Positions 19,201 through 27,147 of a stretch of DNA of 64,000 bases are shown here, in pieces. Source of the DNA: Rhizobium sp. C4. Lineage in GTDB: Bacteria; Pseudomonadota; Alphaproteobacteria; Rhizobiales; Rhizobiaceae. The stretch covers positions 56,466 through 120,465 of the forward strand of contig NZ_JAJNCX010000016.1 in NCBI RefSeq assembly GCF_021026315.1. Reading direction: 5' to 3'. Below the pieces are notes generated by a model. It ran no database searches, was not told the origin of the DNA, and worked only from the letters and a program-made list of their open reading frames with translations. The translations under genes were made by a program, and so were the position numbers. The stretch's first letter is position 1. Each line of letters starts with the position of its first letter.

Positions 19201-19461
19201 ATGTCTGAACGCGAATTGTCCAACCCGATCACCATGCGCCTGCCGCTGGATGTTCTCGCGGAGATCGAACAGATCGCTGAAATCTGCAATCGCAGCCGAA
19301 GCTGGGTTTTCGTGCGCGCCCTGAAATCCTACCTTGCTGCGGAGGGGCGCGAGATCATCGAGGTCGCCGAGGCGAGACGCGAGATTGAAAGCGGTCATGG
19401 GCACGATCTTGATGATGTGCTTGAAGAAGTCGATGCGATCGTCAACGGAGCGGCGGCTTGA
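19201..19461 (+). CDS. Ribbon-helix-helix antitoxin (ParD/CopG-like)
   Basis: This 86-residue protein has an N-terminal ribbon-helix-helix fold (ITMRLPLDVLAEIEQIAEIC, then RSRSWVFVRAL), as in ParD and CopG antitoxins, which bind their own promoter and the toxin. I chose the ATG at 19201 because GGAG lies nine bases before it; an ATG five codons upstream is possible. It overlaps the toxin gene by four bases. Confidence 0.85.
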   Translation: MSERELSNPITMRLPLDVLAEIEQIAEICNRSRSWVFVRALKSYLAAEGREIIEVAEARREIESGHGHDLDDVLEEVDAIVNGAAA

Positions 19462-19769
19462 AGGTCACGCTGTCGCCCAAAGCACGGGACTATGTGAAGC
19501 GGGAAGCCGCTTATCTTGGTTCGAACAGCAAAAAAGCCGCTCAAGAATTTCTGGATGATTTGAAGCGACTCAGGCGGGGATTGAGCCGGTTTCCCGAACT
19601 GGGAAAGTCCAACGACGAGATGCCCGTTCCCGGTGTCCTGCGATTTGTCATGGGATCTTATCTCGTCGACTACGAGATTTCGCGCGGCGAAGTTCTGATT
19701 TTCGCCATTCGCCATGGACGTGAACGTCCGCCCGGGATTGAAATCGATGATGACTTCGATTTCGAATAG
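19458..19769 (+). CDS. ParE/RelE-type toxin
   Basis: This 103-residue protein of the ParE/RelE superfamily has a ...LSPKARDYVKREA... opening, then ...RFPELGKSNDEMP... and a C-terminal strand with FAIRHGRERPP, which is where the ParE/RelE toxic tail lies. It begins at TTG, overlapping the TGA of the antitoxin, so the two are translationally coupled. ParE members target gyrase and RelE members cleave mRNA; the sequence alone does not decide. Confidence 0.86.
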   Translation: MKVTLSPKARDYVKREAAYLGSNSKKAAQEFLDDLKRLRRGLSRFPELGKSNDEMPVPGVLRFVMGSYLVDYEISRGEVLIFAIRHGRERPPGIEIDDDFDFE

Positions 19770-19887
19770 CCCACCTTCGATCCATGAAGCAGGGCCTGAC
19801 CGGGTTCATTCGCCAGGTTGGCGGGCGCTCCTCAGCTCTCGCAGTCCGTAGACAGGGTCCGGACGGACGAAGGTCTGAAGGCTTCGG

Positions 19888-20964
19888 TCAATTCGACGCC
19901 ACCCAGCGGTGCCAGTCTTCGGCGCTGCCGTAGAAGGTGTTCAGGTCGATGCGGCCGCTGACGCCGTGGGAGAGGCCGGAGCCGGAATATTGCCAGAAGA
20001 CCCAGCGGCGGTTGGGATAGACCTTCGAGGGGTGCTCGGCGACGGCGCGCAGCCAGAAGGGATAGTTCGCGAATGCGCCATCCAGATTGTCTTCGTAGAA
20101 GTCGGGCGCGGTGTAGATGATCGGGCGCTTGCCGTAGTGGCTTTCCAGCTTCTCCATGAAGACCTTCATCTTCTCGCGGACAAGCTTGGGGCTGAGCTTC
20201 TGGCGGCAGGCGGAATCGTGGTTCCACTCGACGTCGATCACCGGCGGCAGCGCTTCAGGGTCGCGCGGCACGTTGCGGATGAACCAGTCGGCCTGTTCGC
20301 CAGCCGTGCGGCACCAGTAGAAGAAGTGGTAGGCGCCACGCTTCAGGCCGGCGGCCTTCGCACCATTCCAGTTGGTCTTGAACATCGGATCGGTATGGTC
20401 GCCGCCATCGGTTGCCTTGATGAAGGCGAAGTTGGCGCCCTGTTCGCGCAGCTTGCGCCAGTCGATATTGCCCTGCCAGCGCGAGACGTCGACGCCGTGC
20501 ACCGCATAGGCGCGGGGCGAATGGCGGCCGAAATTGATCGGCTTGGCATCGCGGAAGCGCTGGCTGTAGATCGGCATGCGGCTGCGCGGATGCATCGAGC
20601 CTGCACCGGTCGGGCTCGTCGGAACGATGAAATTGGCCTTTTCCGCCGTCGGCCGTGCCATCGGCTCGGCAACGGCCGGTATCAGCTGCGGCTGGACATT
20701 CTCGAAGGGAACGGGTGACTGCGGCGGTGTGGCCATGGCGAGCGCCGGCGCGCCCCCCGGAACGGCTGCCGGCGGCGCGATCGGCGCGCGCGCGGTCTTC
20801 CTGGCCGCAGCGGAGGGAATGTTCGCCGAGGGCATGGCGATGGCGCCCGTCTTTTCCGACGATGTGCTCACGGAGAGCACGTCGCTGGGCGATTGGGACT
20901 GGCAGCCGGCAAGAGTTGCCAGGAGGCCGAGATACAGGAGACCGGCGGGCAAACGCATGAACAT
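19888..20964 (-). CDS. GH25 lysozyme-like lipoprotein
   Basis: This 358-residue lipoprotein has a signal peptide with lipobox LAGC near residue 20, a Pro/Ala-rich linker at about 35-150, and a C-terminal glycoside hydrolase family 25 (muramidase) domain. The family aspartates are visible in HGVDVSRWQG and the acidic pair in PPVIDVEW. WVFWQYSGSG and RIDLNTFYG close the barrel. It should cleave peptidoglycan from a membrane anchor. I chose the start at 20964 (MFMRLPAG) because it opens the signal peptide. It is divergent from the next oxidase. Confidence 0.88.
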   Translation of the reverse strand: MFMRLPAGLLYLGLLATLAGCQSQSPSDVLSVSTSSEKTGAIAMPSANIPSAAARKTARAPIAPPAAVPGGAPALAMATPPQSPVPFENVQPQLIPAVAEPMARPTAEKANFIVPTSPTGAGSMHPRSRMPIYSQRFRDAKPINFGRHSPRAYAVHGVDVSRWQGNIDWRKLREQGANFAFIKATDGGDHTDPMFKTNWNGAKAAGLKRGAYHFFYWCRTAGEQADWFIRNVPRDPEALPPVIDVEWNHDSACRQKLSPKLVREKMKVFMEKLESHYGKRPIIYTAPDFYEDNLDGAFANYPFWLRAVAEHPSKVYPNRRWVFWQYSGSGLSHGVSGRIDLNTFYGSAEDWHRWVASN

Positions 20965-21123
20965 CGTCACTCTATACAAACAGGACATCCGACCCGCCCT
21001 GCAGCATCGGAAACGCTGGCATGACGGAATTGCTAACAAAGTTTTACCGGCAAAAGCTGAATCCATTCTTTACGCGCGACACAAAATGAACCTTCTATGC
21101 GTCGAAAGCGGAGACATGAGGCG

Positions 21124-22191
21124 ATGACGGCACATATCCTGATCGTGGGTGGCGGCATCAATGGGCTGGCGACCGCCTGGACGCTCACGCGCAGGGGCTA
21201 TCGCGTCAGCCTGTTCGACCAGGGACCGATCCCCAATCCCGTCTCAAGCTCGTTTGACGAACACCGCATCACCCGCCACGCCTATGGCCCGATGCGGGCC
21301 TATGCGCAGCGCATGCCGCAGGCCTTTTCGCTGTGGGATCAACTCTTTGCCGATATCGGTGCGCGGCATGTGGAAGAGATGCCGATCATCGCCTTCGAGC
21401 GTGAGGACACCGGCTGGATCGGTCCTTCGCTCGAAGACATGAACGGCATGGGGGTGGCGTGGCGGGAACTCGATCCGGCGCAGTTCGGCGCGGAGCATCC
21501 GCTGATCCGCAGCGATGGCGTCACGCGCGCGGTCGAGCTTTCCGGCTCCGGCATGCTGTTTCCGAGCCGCATCGTCACCGATCTCGTCGTGCATCTCGCA
21601 GCAAGAGGCGTGCGCGTCCATCCGCACACGAAGGTCGAGGATATCGACCTCGAGACGGGCCGCGTCACGGCAGGCGGCACGGTTCATGCGGGCGATCATG
21701 TCATCATCGCGGCCGGCGCCTGGGTGAACCGCCTGCTGCCCGGCACGACGGGCGAACTCGTTCCCTCGCGCCAGACCGTGCTCTTCCTCGCCCCGCCGCC
21801 GGAACTGGCGAGCCTCTGGTCAAGCGCGCCGATCTATCTCGATCTCGATGCGGAAACCGGCACCTATGTGCTCCCGCCCCGCCCCGGCACGCGGCTGAAG
21901 ATCGGCGACCATCGCTTCTCGCGCACCGGATATCCGGATGCGTCCCGTCTGGCGGCCGAAGAGGAGGTCGCCGACCTGATCGCCGCCGGCCACCTCGCCT
22001 TCACGGATTTCGACCGCTACACGGTGCTGGAGCGCAAGGCCTGCTATTACACCGTGACCGAAGACGAGCATTTCGTCATTCGGTCTGCAGGACGGAAGGC
22101 GACACTGCTTTCGGCCTGCTCAGGCCATGGGTTCAAGCTCGCGCCGCAATCGGCAGCGGAGGCGGTCGAGTTGGTGGAAATGGGGCTGTGA
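21124..22191 (+). CDS. FAD-dependent oxidoreductase (DAO / sarcosine oxidase-like)
   Basis: This 355-residue DAO-superfamily enzyme has an FAD motif VGGGINGLATAWTL at the N-terminus and a C-terminal FAD-contact region (TLLSACSGHGFKLAP). The closest functional group is monomeric sarcosine or N-methyl-amino-acid oxidases. That would suit the nearby betaine demethylation genes, since sarcosine is a later product, but the link is inference: it reads away from them and is separated by repeats. The ATG at 21124 is favoured, with GAGGCG just upstream. Confidence 0.85.
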   Translation: MTAHILIVGGGINGLATAWTLTRRGYRVSLFDQGPIPNPVSSSFDEHRITRHAYGPMRAYAQRMPQAFSLWDQLFADIGARHVEEMPIIAFEREDTGWIGPSLEDMNGMGVAWRELDPAQFGAEHPLIRSDGVTRAVELSGSGMLFPSRIVTDLVVHLAARGVRVHPHTKVEDIDLETGRVTAGGTVHAGDHVIIAAGAWVNRLLPGTTGELVPSRQTVLFLAPPPELASLWSSAPIYLDLDAETGTYVLPPRPGTRLKIGDHRFSRTGYPDASRLAAEEEVADLIAAGHLAFTDFDRYTVLERKACYYTVTEDEHFVIRSAGRKATLLSACSGHGFKLAPQSAAEAVELVEMGL

Positions 22192-22224
22192 GCCGAGTTG
22201 AAGGCGGCTGACGTTCCAGTTTTG

Positions 22225-22351
22225 CTCCGTCATGCCGGACTTGATCCGGCATCCAGCCAGCCCGCGTCTGCGGGCTGAAGGGACCATCTGCAAAGTGTCT
22301 TCCGCGCGATGGACATCGCGCACTGGATCCCGGATCAAGTCCGGGATGACG
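22225..22351. repeat. RIME-like mosaic repeat, copy 4
   Basis: It has the same two modules in the same order as 7111-7240: ATGCCGGA/TCCGGCAT plus AGCCCGC/GCGGGCT, then a GCGCGAT/ATCGCGC-type stem plus ATCCCGGA/TCCGGGAT. It fills the gap between the convergent DAO gene and the small gene after gbcB. Confidence 0.8.
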
Positions 22352-22371
22352 AAGGAATGGAGCGCCGCACC

Positions 22372-22602
22372 CTAATGCCGCAGCCGTTTTCCCCTGCGGC
22401 TCGCCCGCTGAGGCGTCACCGTCGCCTGGCTCAACAAACCGATCAGCTTCGCCCTTGTCTCGGCCCCTATGTCGATCCGGTCCAGACGGCCGATCTGAAC
22501 CCTTGCGGCTGCCGCGATGTCAGCGCCTTGCGGCTGGGCGAAGAGCCAGGCGAGGAACAACGCTTCCGGCGTTTCACCCTGTGATGAGGTCCCCTCGCCC
22601 AT
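22372..22602 (-). CDS. Small conserved-looking protein downstream of gbcB
   Basis: This 76-residue basic protein is not recognised. It starts six bases after the gbcB stop codon with GAGGCG in front of the ATG, so it is probably translated from the gbcAB transcript. The centre is helical (AAARVQIGRLDRI, ETRAKLIGLLSQA) and the tail is Arg/Lys-rich. No opposite-strand gene explains this frame. Function unknown. Confidence 0.6.
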   Translation of the reverse strand: MGEGTSSQGETPEALFLAWLFAQPQGADIAAAARVQIGRLDRIDIGAETRAKLIGLLSQATVTPQRASRRGKRLRH

Positions 22603-22608
22603 GGCGCC

Positions 22609-23808
22609 TCAGGCCTCGATTTCGAGCGCGGTCAGCGGGCGCGAGCAGCAGGCAAGGATATAGCCCTCGTCGATCTCGCGGGTCGTGATGCCGCCATTGT
22701 GGTGCATCTCGACATCGCCCGAGCGCTTCTTGACCTTGCAGGTGCCGCAGAGACCGCTTTCGCAAGCCGCCGGAATGCGGACATGGGCGGAGCGGGCCGC
22801 CTTGAGGACCGTGTCGCCCGATTCACAGGTGACAAACTCGCCGGTGGAGAGGAAATCGATGGTGATGGTGCCCGAAAAGACCCCCTCTGGCCTGCCGGCC
22901 ATCTCCCCCACAAGGGGGGAGACGGAAGGAGGCACGGCGGTCACTCTCCCTCCCCCTTGTGGGGAGGGTTGGGGAGGGGTCTTGGAGGCTGGCTGCGCAG
23001 GTGTGTTGGCAAGGTTCGGAGCAAGCCCGAAGCTTTCCTGATGGTAGTGGCCCATGTCGAAGCCCTCCGACCGCAGGAGGCCGCTCAGGGCTTTCATGAA
23101 CGGGTCGGGTCCGCAGCAGAAGGTTTCGCGGGCGAGGAAATCGGGCGCGAGCAATTGCAGCTTGGTACGGTCGATGCGGCCTGTCAGCCCGGCCCAGGGC
23201 TGGGCGGGCGAGGACATTTCCGGAATGAAGCCGAGCCTGAGGTTCGGCATGCGCGTTGCCAGCAATTCCAGCTCGGCGCGGAAGATGATGTCTTCCGGAC
23301 GGCGCGAGGCATTGAGGAAGGTGACATCCGTCATCGGTGCGCAATCGGCGAGCCAGCGCAGCATGGACATCATGGGCGTGACGCCGGAGCCGGCGGAGAC
23401 GAAGAGATATTTCTGCTGGAGCGGCCGCGTCAGCGTGAAATGGCCGGAGGGGCCGTAGGCGCGCATGCGGCTGCCGGGCTTGATGTTGTCGAACATCCAG
23501 CGCGTGCCGATGCTCCCCGGTTGCGCCTTCACCGTGATCGAGATCGCATAGGGCCGTGAGGGTGTGGAGGAGATCGTGTAGGTGCGATGCAGGTCGCCGC
23601 CCTTTGCTCTCAGTTCAACCGTGATGAACTGGCCCGGCGCATAGCGGAACCAGCCGCCACCCTCGACGGCGAAGGTGAAGGTCTTCACATCCGGCGCTTC
23701 ATCGGCCACGGAGAGGCAGACCAGCATCTGCCGCGCCGAATTCCAGGGCTTCAGCTCATCGAGATGAAGCGCATCGGGCGTCTGCCCCATCAGCGGCTGC
23801 ATGTTCAT
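22609..23808 (-). CDS. gbcB: Glycine betaine demethylase reductase subunit (ferredoxin reductase type)
   Basis: This 399-residue electron-transfer partner of the Rieske oxygenase passes electrons from NAD(P)H via flavin and a [2Fe-2S] cluster. The FAD-binding part has RTYTISSTPSRPY, the NAD part GSGVTPMMSMLR. The C-terminal plant-type ferredoxin domain has cysteines in CESGLCGTC and CC near residues 347-385. It lies 12 bases after gbcA. Unusually, residues about 275-310, the linker between reductase and ferredoxin domains, are encoded by a palindromic repeat whose sister copy is intergenic at 7041-7094. The linker is Pro/Gly-rich and the frame is kept. Confidence 0.9.
   Translation of the reverse strand: MNMQPLMGQTPDALHLDELKPWNSARQMLVCLSVADEAPDVKTFTFAVEGGGWFRYAPGQFITVELRAKGGDLHRTYTISSTPSRPYAISITVKAQPGSIGTRWMFDNIKPGSRMRAYGPSGHFTLTRPLQQKYLFVSAGSGVTPMMSMLRWLADCAPMTDVTFLNASRRPEDIIFRAELELLATRMPNLRLGFIPEMSSPAQPWAGLTGRIDRTKLQLLAPDFLARETFCCGPDPFMKALSGLLRSEGFDMGHYHQESFGLAPNLANTPAQPASKTPPQPSPQGGGRVTAVPPSVSPLVGEMAGRPEGVFSGTITIDFLSTGEFVTCESGDTVLKAARSAHVRIPAACESGLCGTCKVKKRSGDVEMHHNGGITTREIDEGYILACCSRPLTALEIEA
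22879..22985. repeat. Family B palindromic repeat inserted in frame within gbcB
   Basis: Positions 22879-22935 nearly duplicate 7041-7094. They are followed by a second palindromic piece, CCCTCCCCCTTGTGGGGAGGG, and a GGGGAGGGG tail. The whole lies inside the gbcB reading frame and adds roughly 36 residues without a stop. Confidence 0.8.
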
Positions 23809-23820
23809 GCCGGCTACTCC

Positions 23821-25065
23821 TCAAGCAACCGAGCGCAGATGCGGACGGCCGGTCAGCCGCTCGACCATGAAATCCGAGTACCATTCGACGAACTGGGCGA
23901 CGCCGCCTTCATGCACTTCCGAATACGGGCCGGGCTGATAGGCCGGCGACGCGATGCCGCGCGCGTTTTCCTCGACGATCTGGCGGTCCTGATCGTTGGT
24001 CTCGGTCCAGACATGGGTCAGCTCTTCGAGGCGGTAATCGATGCCTTCGACGGCATCCTTGTGGACGAGCCACTTGGTCGTGACGGCCGTTTCCGTGGCG
24101 CTGATCGGCAGCACGCGGAAGGTGACGGCATGGTCGGAGAGAACGTGGTTCCACGTTGTCGGGTAATGGAAGAGCAGCAGCGTGCCGATACGGTCCATGT
24201 TGACGCTGTCGGAGAGCCGCATCTGCACGGCCTTGCGGCCGGAGATCGTGTAGCTGACGGCATCGCGCAGGAGCGGCATGCGGGCGGTGCGATATTGCCC
24301 GGCCGGATCGATGACGAAGCGGCTCGGCAGGCCGATCTGTTCGCATTTCTGCCAATGCTCGACCGTCTCCGGATCGTCATCCGCGCCCGAAACGCCGGTG
24401 GCGGAGGGAGCTTCCGGATAGGTCTTGCAGAGTTCCGGGTGGTTGCCGGCGCAGTGGTAGCATTCGCGGTTGTTTTCCCAGACGAGCTTCCAGTTGCCCT
24501 TTTCGATGATGGTGCTTTCGTAAGCGACCTTGGCTTCCCGCAGGCGGTGCGGCAGGAAATAGGGCTCCATCAGGGCGCGGAAGGGGGCAAAATCCATCGG
24601 CTGGTCGGCCAGCGACACGAAGATATAGCCGCCGGCCGTTTCGCAGGCCACGCGCTTCATGCCGTATTCCGCGCCATCGAAATTGTCGCCCATCTGGCGG
24701 GCATAGAGCAGCTTGCCTTCGAGATCGTAGGTCCACTGGTGATAGGGGCAGACGAGCTTGGTGGCCGAGCCGCGATGCTCGGTGCAGACCCGCGAACCGC
24801 GATGGCGGCAGGAATTGTGCAGCGCATTGATGCGGCCATCATCGGCCCGGACGATGACGATCGGGTATTCGCCGATCTGCACCGTCATGTAGTCGCCGGG
24901 CTTCTGGAGCTCGCAATCGTGACCGACGAAGAGCCAGTCCTTGTACCAGATATGCTCGAGATCGAGCTTGTGGAAATCCGCATCGAGATAGAAGGGGCGG
25001 TCGAGCGTGAAGCCCGGGCGGCGGCCCTGAAGGCGCGAAAGCATGTCGGCGCGGATATCCATCAT
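23821..25065 (-). CDS. gbcA: Glycine betaine demethylase oxygenase subunit (Rieske)
   Basis: This 414-residue Rieske non-haem iron oxygenase is of the GbcA/Stc2 type. It removes one methyl group from glycine betaine (or proline betaine in Stc2) as formaldehyde, giving dimethylglycine. The Rieske ligands are in CRHRG (about residue 83) and CPYHQW (about 103). The mononuclear iron histidines are in ECYHCAGNHPEL (about 205-212). The ATG at 25065 follows AAGGGA. It is the first gene after a cobalamin riboswitch and leads gbcA-gbcB. Stachydrine as substrate is a real alternative; the nearby bet genes favour glycine betaine. Confidence 0.9.
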   Translation of the reverse strand: MMDIRADMLSRLQGRRPGFTLDRPFYLDADFHKLDLEHIWYKDWLFVGHDCELQKPGDYMTVQIGEYPIVIVRADDGRINALHNSCRHRGSRVCTEHRGSATKLVCPYHQWTYDLEGKLLYARQMGDNFDGAEYGMKRVACETAGGYIFVSLADQPMDFAPFRALMEPYFLPHRLREAKVAYESTIIEKGNWKLVWENNRECYHCAGNHPELCKTYPEAPSATGVSGADDDPETVEHWQKCEQIGLPSRFVIDPAGQYRTARMPLLRDAVSYTISGRKAVQMRLSDSVNMDRIGTLLLFHYPTTWNHVLSDHAVTFRVLPISATETAVTTKWLVHKDAVEGIDYRLEELTHVWTETNDQDRQIVEENARGIASPAYQPGPYSEVHEGGVAQFVEWYSDFMVERLTGRPHLRSVA

Positions 25066-25189
25066 ATGGTCCCTTATCGTCTGAAGGACTGGCCATGTGG
25101 GGGAAGAAACGTTGCCGCGCGCGAGAACCCGGCGTCAAAAAACGCCCTCGCCAAGCATCCGCCTCCCGACCGCCCACCGCGATCAGTCC

Positions 25190-25405
25190 GGGTTCGTTTG
25201 CCTGTGGCTGGTTTCCGGGCTCCAGAACCGTCCCTTGCCGGGACTGGCGCGACACCTTCCCAGACTTTCCGTCCAGTGGCTCCCGTCGCACCTTTTCAGT
25301 TCTGCTACCGTTGCGGGGGCAGCGCCGGGATGAGGTTTATGCACCCTTCACCGGCTTCCCAATTCTCCGAAAGACCTCCCCGTCTCCCGGCACCTCAAGC
25401 ATCGC
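25190..25405 (-). promoter_or_regulatory. Cobalamin (B12) riboswitch in the gbcA leader
   Basis: Read on the minus strand, this has the cobalamin aptamer landmarks in order. GGTGCC comes first, then GAATTGGGAAGCCGGTGAA, the core GCTGCCCCCGCAACGGTA (25306-25320 region), GCCACTG (25274-25280), GGGAAGG, and the B12 box GAGCCCGGAAACCAGCC near 25200. The next gene on that strand is gbcA, about 125 bases on. In that leader, GAACCCGG at 25125-25132 can pair with the aptamer 3' end at 25188-25195, and a GGCGT/ACGCC hairpin lies inside; this may be the expression platform. No other gene lies in between. Confidence 0.88.
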
Positions 25406-25486
25406 GATATGACCACAGGACAAAACGCGGCGCGATATCGTTTGCGACATGGCGATGGCGCGGCGGGACAAAAGAGAAGAGAGAAA

Positions 25487-26041
25487 TCAAACCCGTCGGT
25501 CAGAAGGTTTGCGGATGGAGCGCCATTCAGCGCGCGACATCTCATACCAGACCTCTCCCTGATCCGCGCCGGGCAGAAACTGGGATTTCACTTCGACCGT
25601 GCGTACATGGCGCATCCCGAGCTTTTCCATGACCCGGCGAGAGCCAAGGTTGACGGCCATGGTGCAGGCCGCGATCATTTCATAGCCGACGTCGGCAAAG
25701 CCCCAATCCACAAGCACGCGCGCGCCCACCGACGCGAAGCCGCGGCCCCAATTGCGCTTGCACAATCGATATCCAATCTCGGCCGATCTGCCATCCGCGG
25801 AAGACAAACAAAACCAGCCGACAAATTCGCCGCTGTCCTTGAGACGCGCCGTCCACACGAACGGCTCCGTGCCTCTCGGCATCAGGAAGTCAACCGCATC
25901 CGGATCGGTTGCTTCGTGATCGACGGCACCACCGTTCAGGAAATGCATGACATCCGGATCAAGCTCGAGCGCGATGAAGTCTTCGCGGTCGTTAGGCGTG
26001 CAGGGCGCGACGGTGAGGTTTGCGGTTTGAAAGAGTGCCAT
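25487..26041 (-). CDS. GNAT family N-acetyltransferase
   Basis: This 184-residue GNAT acetyltransferase is nearest to the RimJ/RimL type. The acetyl-CoA loop is in CKRNWGRGFASVGARVL and the typical NLGSRRVMEKLGM helix follows. It starts four bases after the stop of a small RelB/DinJ-like gene, so the two are probably one unit. Acetyl acceptor unknown. The pairing recalls GNAT toxins of TacT type, although those usually pair with DUF1778 antitoxins. Confidence 0.85.
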   Translation of the reverse strand: MALFQTANLTVAPCTPNDREDFIALELDPDVMHFLNGGAVDHEATDPDAVDFLMPRGTEPFVWTARLKDSGEFVGWFCLSSADGRSAEIGYRLCKRNWGRGFASVGARVLVDWGFADVGYEMIAACTMAVNLGSRRVMEKLGMRHVRTVEVKSQFLPGADQGEVWYEMSRAEWRSIRKPSDRRV

Positions 26042-26045
26042 CGAA

Positions 26046-26288
26046 CTATCGACCTTCTGCTGCCCTTCGCCGCGCTAGCCTCATGGCACGGGCTTCCGCA
26101 AGCGCCTCAGCCGTATCCTCGTTTGGGACTTTCAGCTCCGGCGGAAGGCTTTGGGTTGCCGCGACATGTTGCAGAAAGATGCTGATAGCATCGGACATCG
26201 ACAAGCCGAGGCACTTAAGCACTGCAGAAGCCTCTTCGTGCAGGCCAACATCGACGCGTATATGGATCAATTTTGTATACTCTGCCAT
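26046..26288 (-). CDS. RelB/DinJ-type antitoxin-like protein
   Basis: This 80-residue ribbon-helix-helix protein of the RelB/DinJ type has IHIRVDVGLHEEASAVLKCL and LSMSDAISIFLQHV, the family pattern. The C-terminus is basic (ARAMRLARRRAAEGR). The ATG at 26288 gives the normal family N-terminus; a longer frame adds unrelated residues. No RelE/YafQ toxin is adjacent. Instead a GNAT gene follows after four bases. Confidence 0.8.
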   Translation of the reverse strand: MAEYTKLIHIRVDVGLHEEASAVLKCLGLSMSDAISIFLQHVAATQSLPPELKVPNEDTAEALAEARAMRLARRRAAEGR

Positions 26289-26353
26289 GGCGCTGATCCA
26301 GACCACATTGTACCTGTTCTGTCTCACCTGAAATACAGTTCAAGACATCCCAT

Positions 26354-26767
26354 TCAAGTTACTGATGTTACCTTGTTTAGCTTACGCCAAGCCTCACGGC
26401 GCTTGCGCCAATCGGGATATTTTTCAAGAAAGGCCTCTTCCGAGTCTCCTGATAAGGAAAGCGTCTGCACCATCTTTTCCCAGGCATCAGCCTCAATCTT
26501 GCGAATAGTTCGCTTCTTGTCGAGATCATCCCAAAGGCCGAAAACTAACAGTGCTACGAAGGGAACACAAATTACACCTGTTACCGTCCACCCGCTCAGT
26601 TGATAATGAACTGCGACGTAAACTAGAATTCCAAGGCCTAGGACCGCTCCAAGTACCGTCCCTACGGCACCTAGAACTTTTGCGCCCCCGAACAGAAGAA
26701 TTGCAATTATTATTAGCAAGAGTATCGGAACTATATCTTGGCCTCGACGAGAAGTTGGGCACGTCAT
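26354..26767 (-). CDS. Hypothetical membrane protein with two transmembrane segments
   Basis: This 137-residue protein has two or three hydrophobic stretches at about residues 12-55 and 62-80 and a charged C-terminal cytoplasmic tail rich in Lys, Arg and Glu. I do not recognise a family. The DNA here, roughly 26330-26850, is visibly A+T-richer than its surroundings, which suggests recent arrival. The ribosome site is weak, so the exact start is uncertain. Confidence 0.55.
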   Translation of the reverse strand: MTCPTSRRGQDIVPILLLIIIAILLFGGAKVLGAVGTVLGAVLGLGILVYVAVHYQLSGWTVTGVICVPFVALLVFGLWDDLDKKRTIRKIEADAWEKMVQTLSLSGDSEEAFLEKYPDWRKRREAWRKLNKVTSVT

Positions 26768-26868
26768 CAACCCGACATATATGGTCGCAAAGCTCAGTTG
26801 TCTTCAACTGTAATTTGAACAAGTCGTGGCGTAACTAGATGGACGTCCCTTCGGGATCAGCAGTTTTG

Positions 26869-27147
26869 CTAAGCCACCGCCTTCGCCACCATATCCGGAA
26901 ACTGCGCGATCACCCTTATATAGGCGATGGCGAAGTCCGGGGCGGTGGCACGGGCCTGCTCCCAATCGCGCAGCGTCCCCACGGGAACATGAAAACGGGC
27001 GGCAAAATCCGTTTGCGACAGGCCGAGTGCCGTCCGGGTGCGACGGATCAGGCGGGCGCGCTGGCCGCGATCCAGCGCCTCAGCGCTGACGTCGAAATCT
27101 TCGGCGTCGTCGGGATCAGCCGGCAGAATGATAGGCTCGTTCTTCAC
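26869..27147 (-). CDS. HTH-domain antitoxin of a BrnT-type module
   Basis: This 92-residue protein has an acidic N-terminal arm (PADPDDAEDFDVS) and an XRE-like helix-turn-helix (GLSQTDFAARFHVPVGTLRDWEQ). I chose the GTG at 27147 because AAGGAG precedes it and it gives the normal N-terminus. It overlaps the end of the BrnT-like toxin gene by 32 bases, as in operonic toxin-antitoxin pairs. The HTH partner stands where BrnA is usually found. Confidence 0.8.
   Translation of the reverse strand: MKNEPIILPADPDDAEDFDVSAEALDRGQRARLIRRTRTALGLSQTDFAARFHVPVGTLRDWEQARATAPDFAIAYIRVIAQFPDMVAKAVA

Noticed and set aside
25095..25412. 105-codon plus-strand frame upstream of gbcA
   Set aside because: It lies wholly over the cobalamin riboswitch on the other strand, and its composition is explained by the structured RNA.
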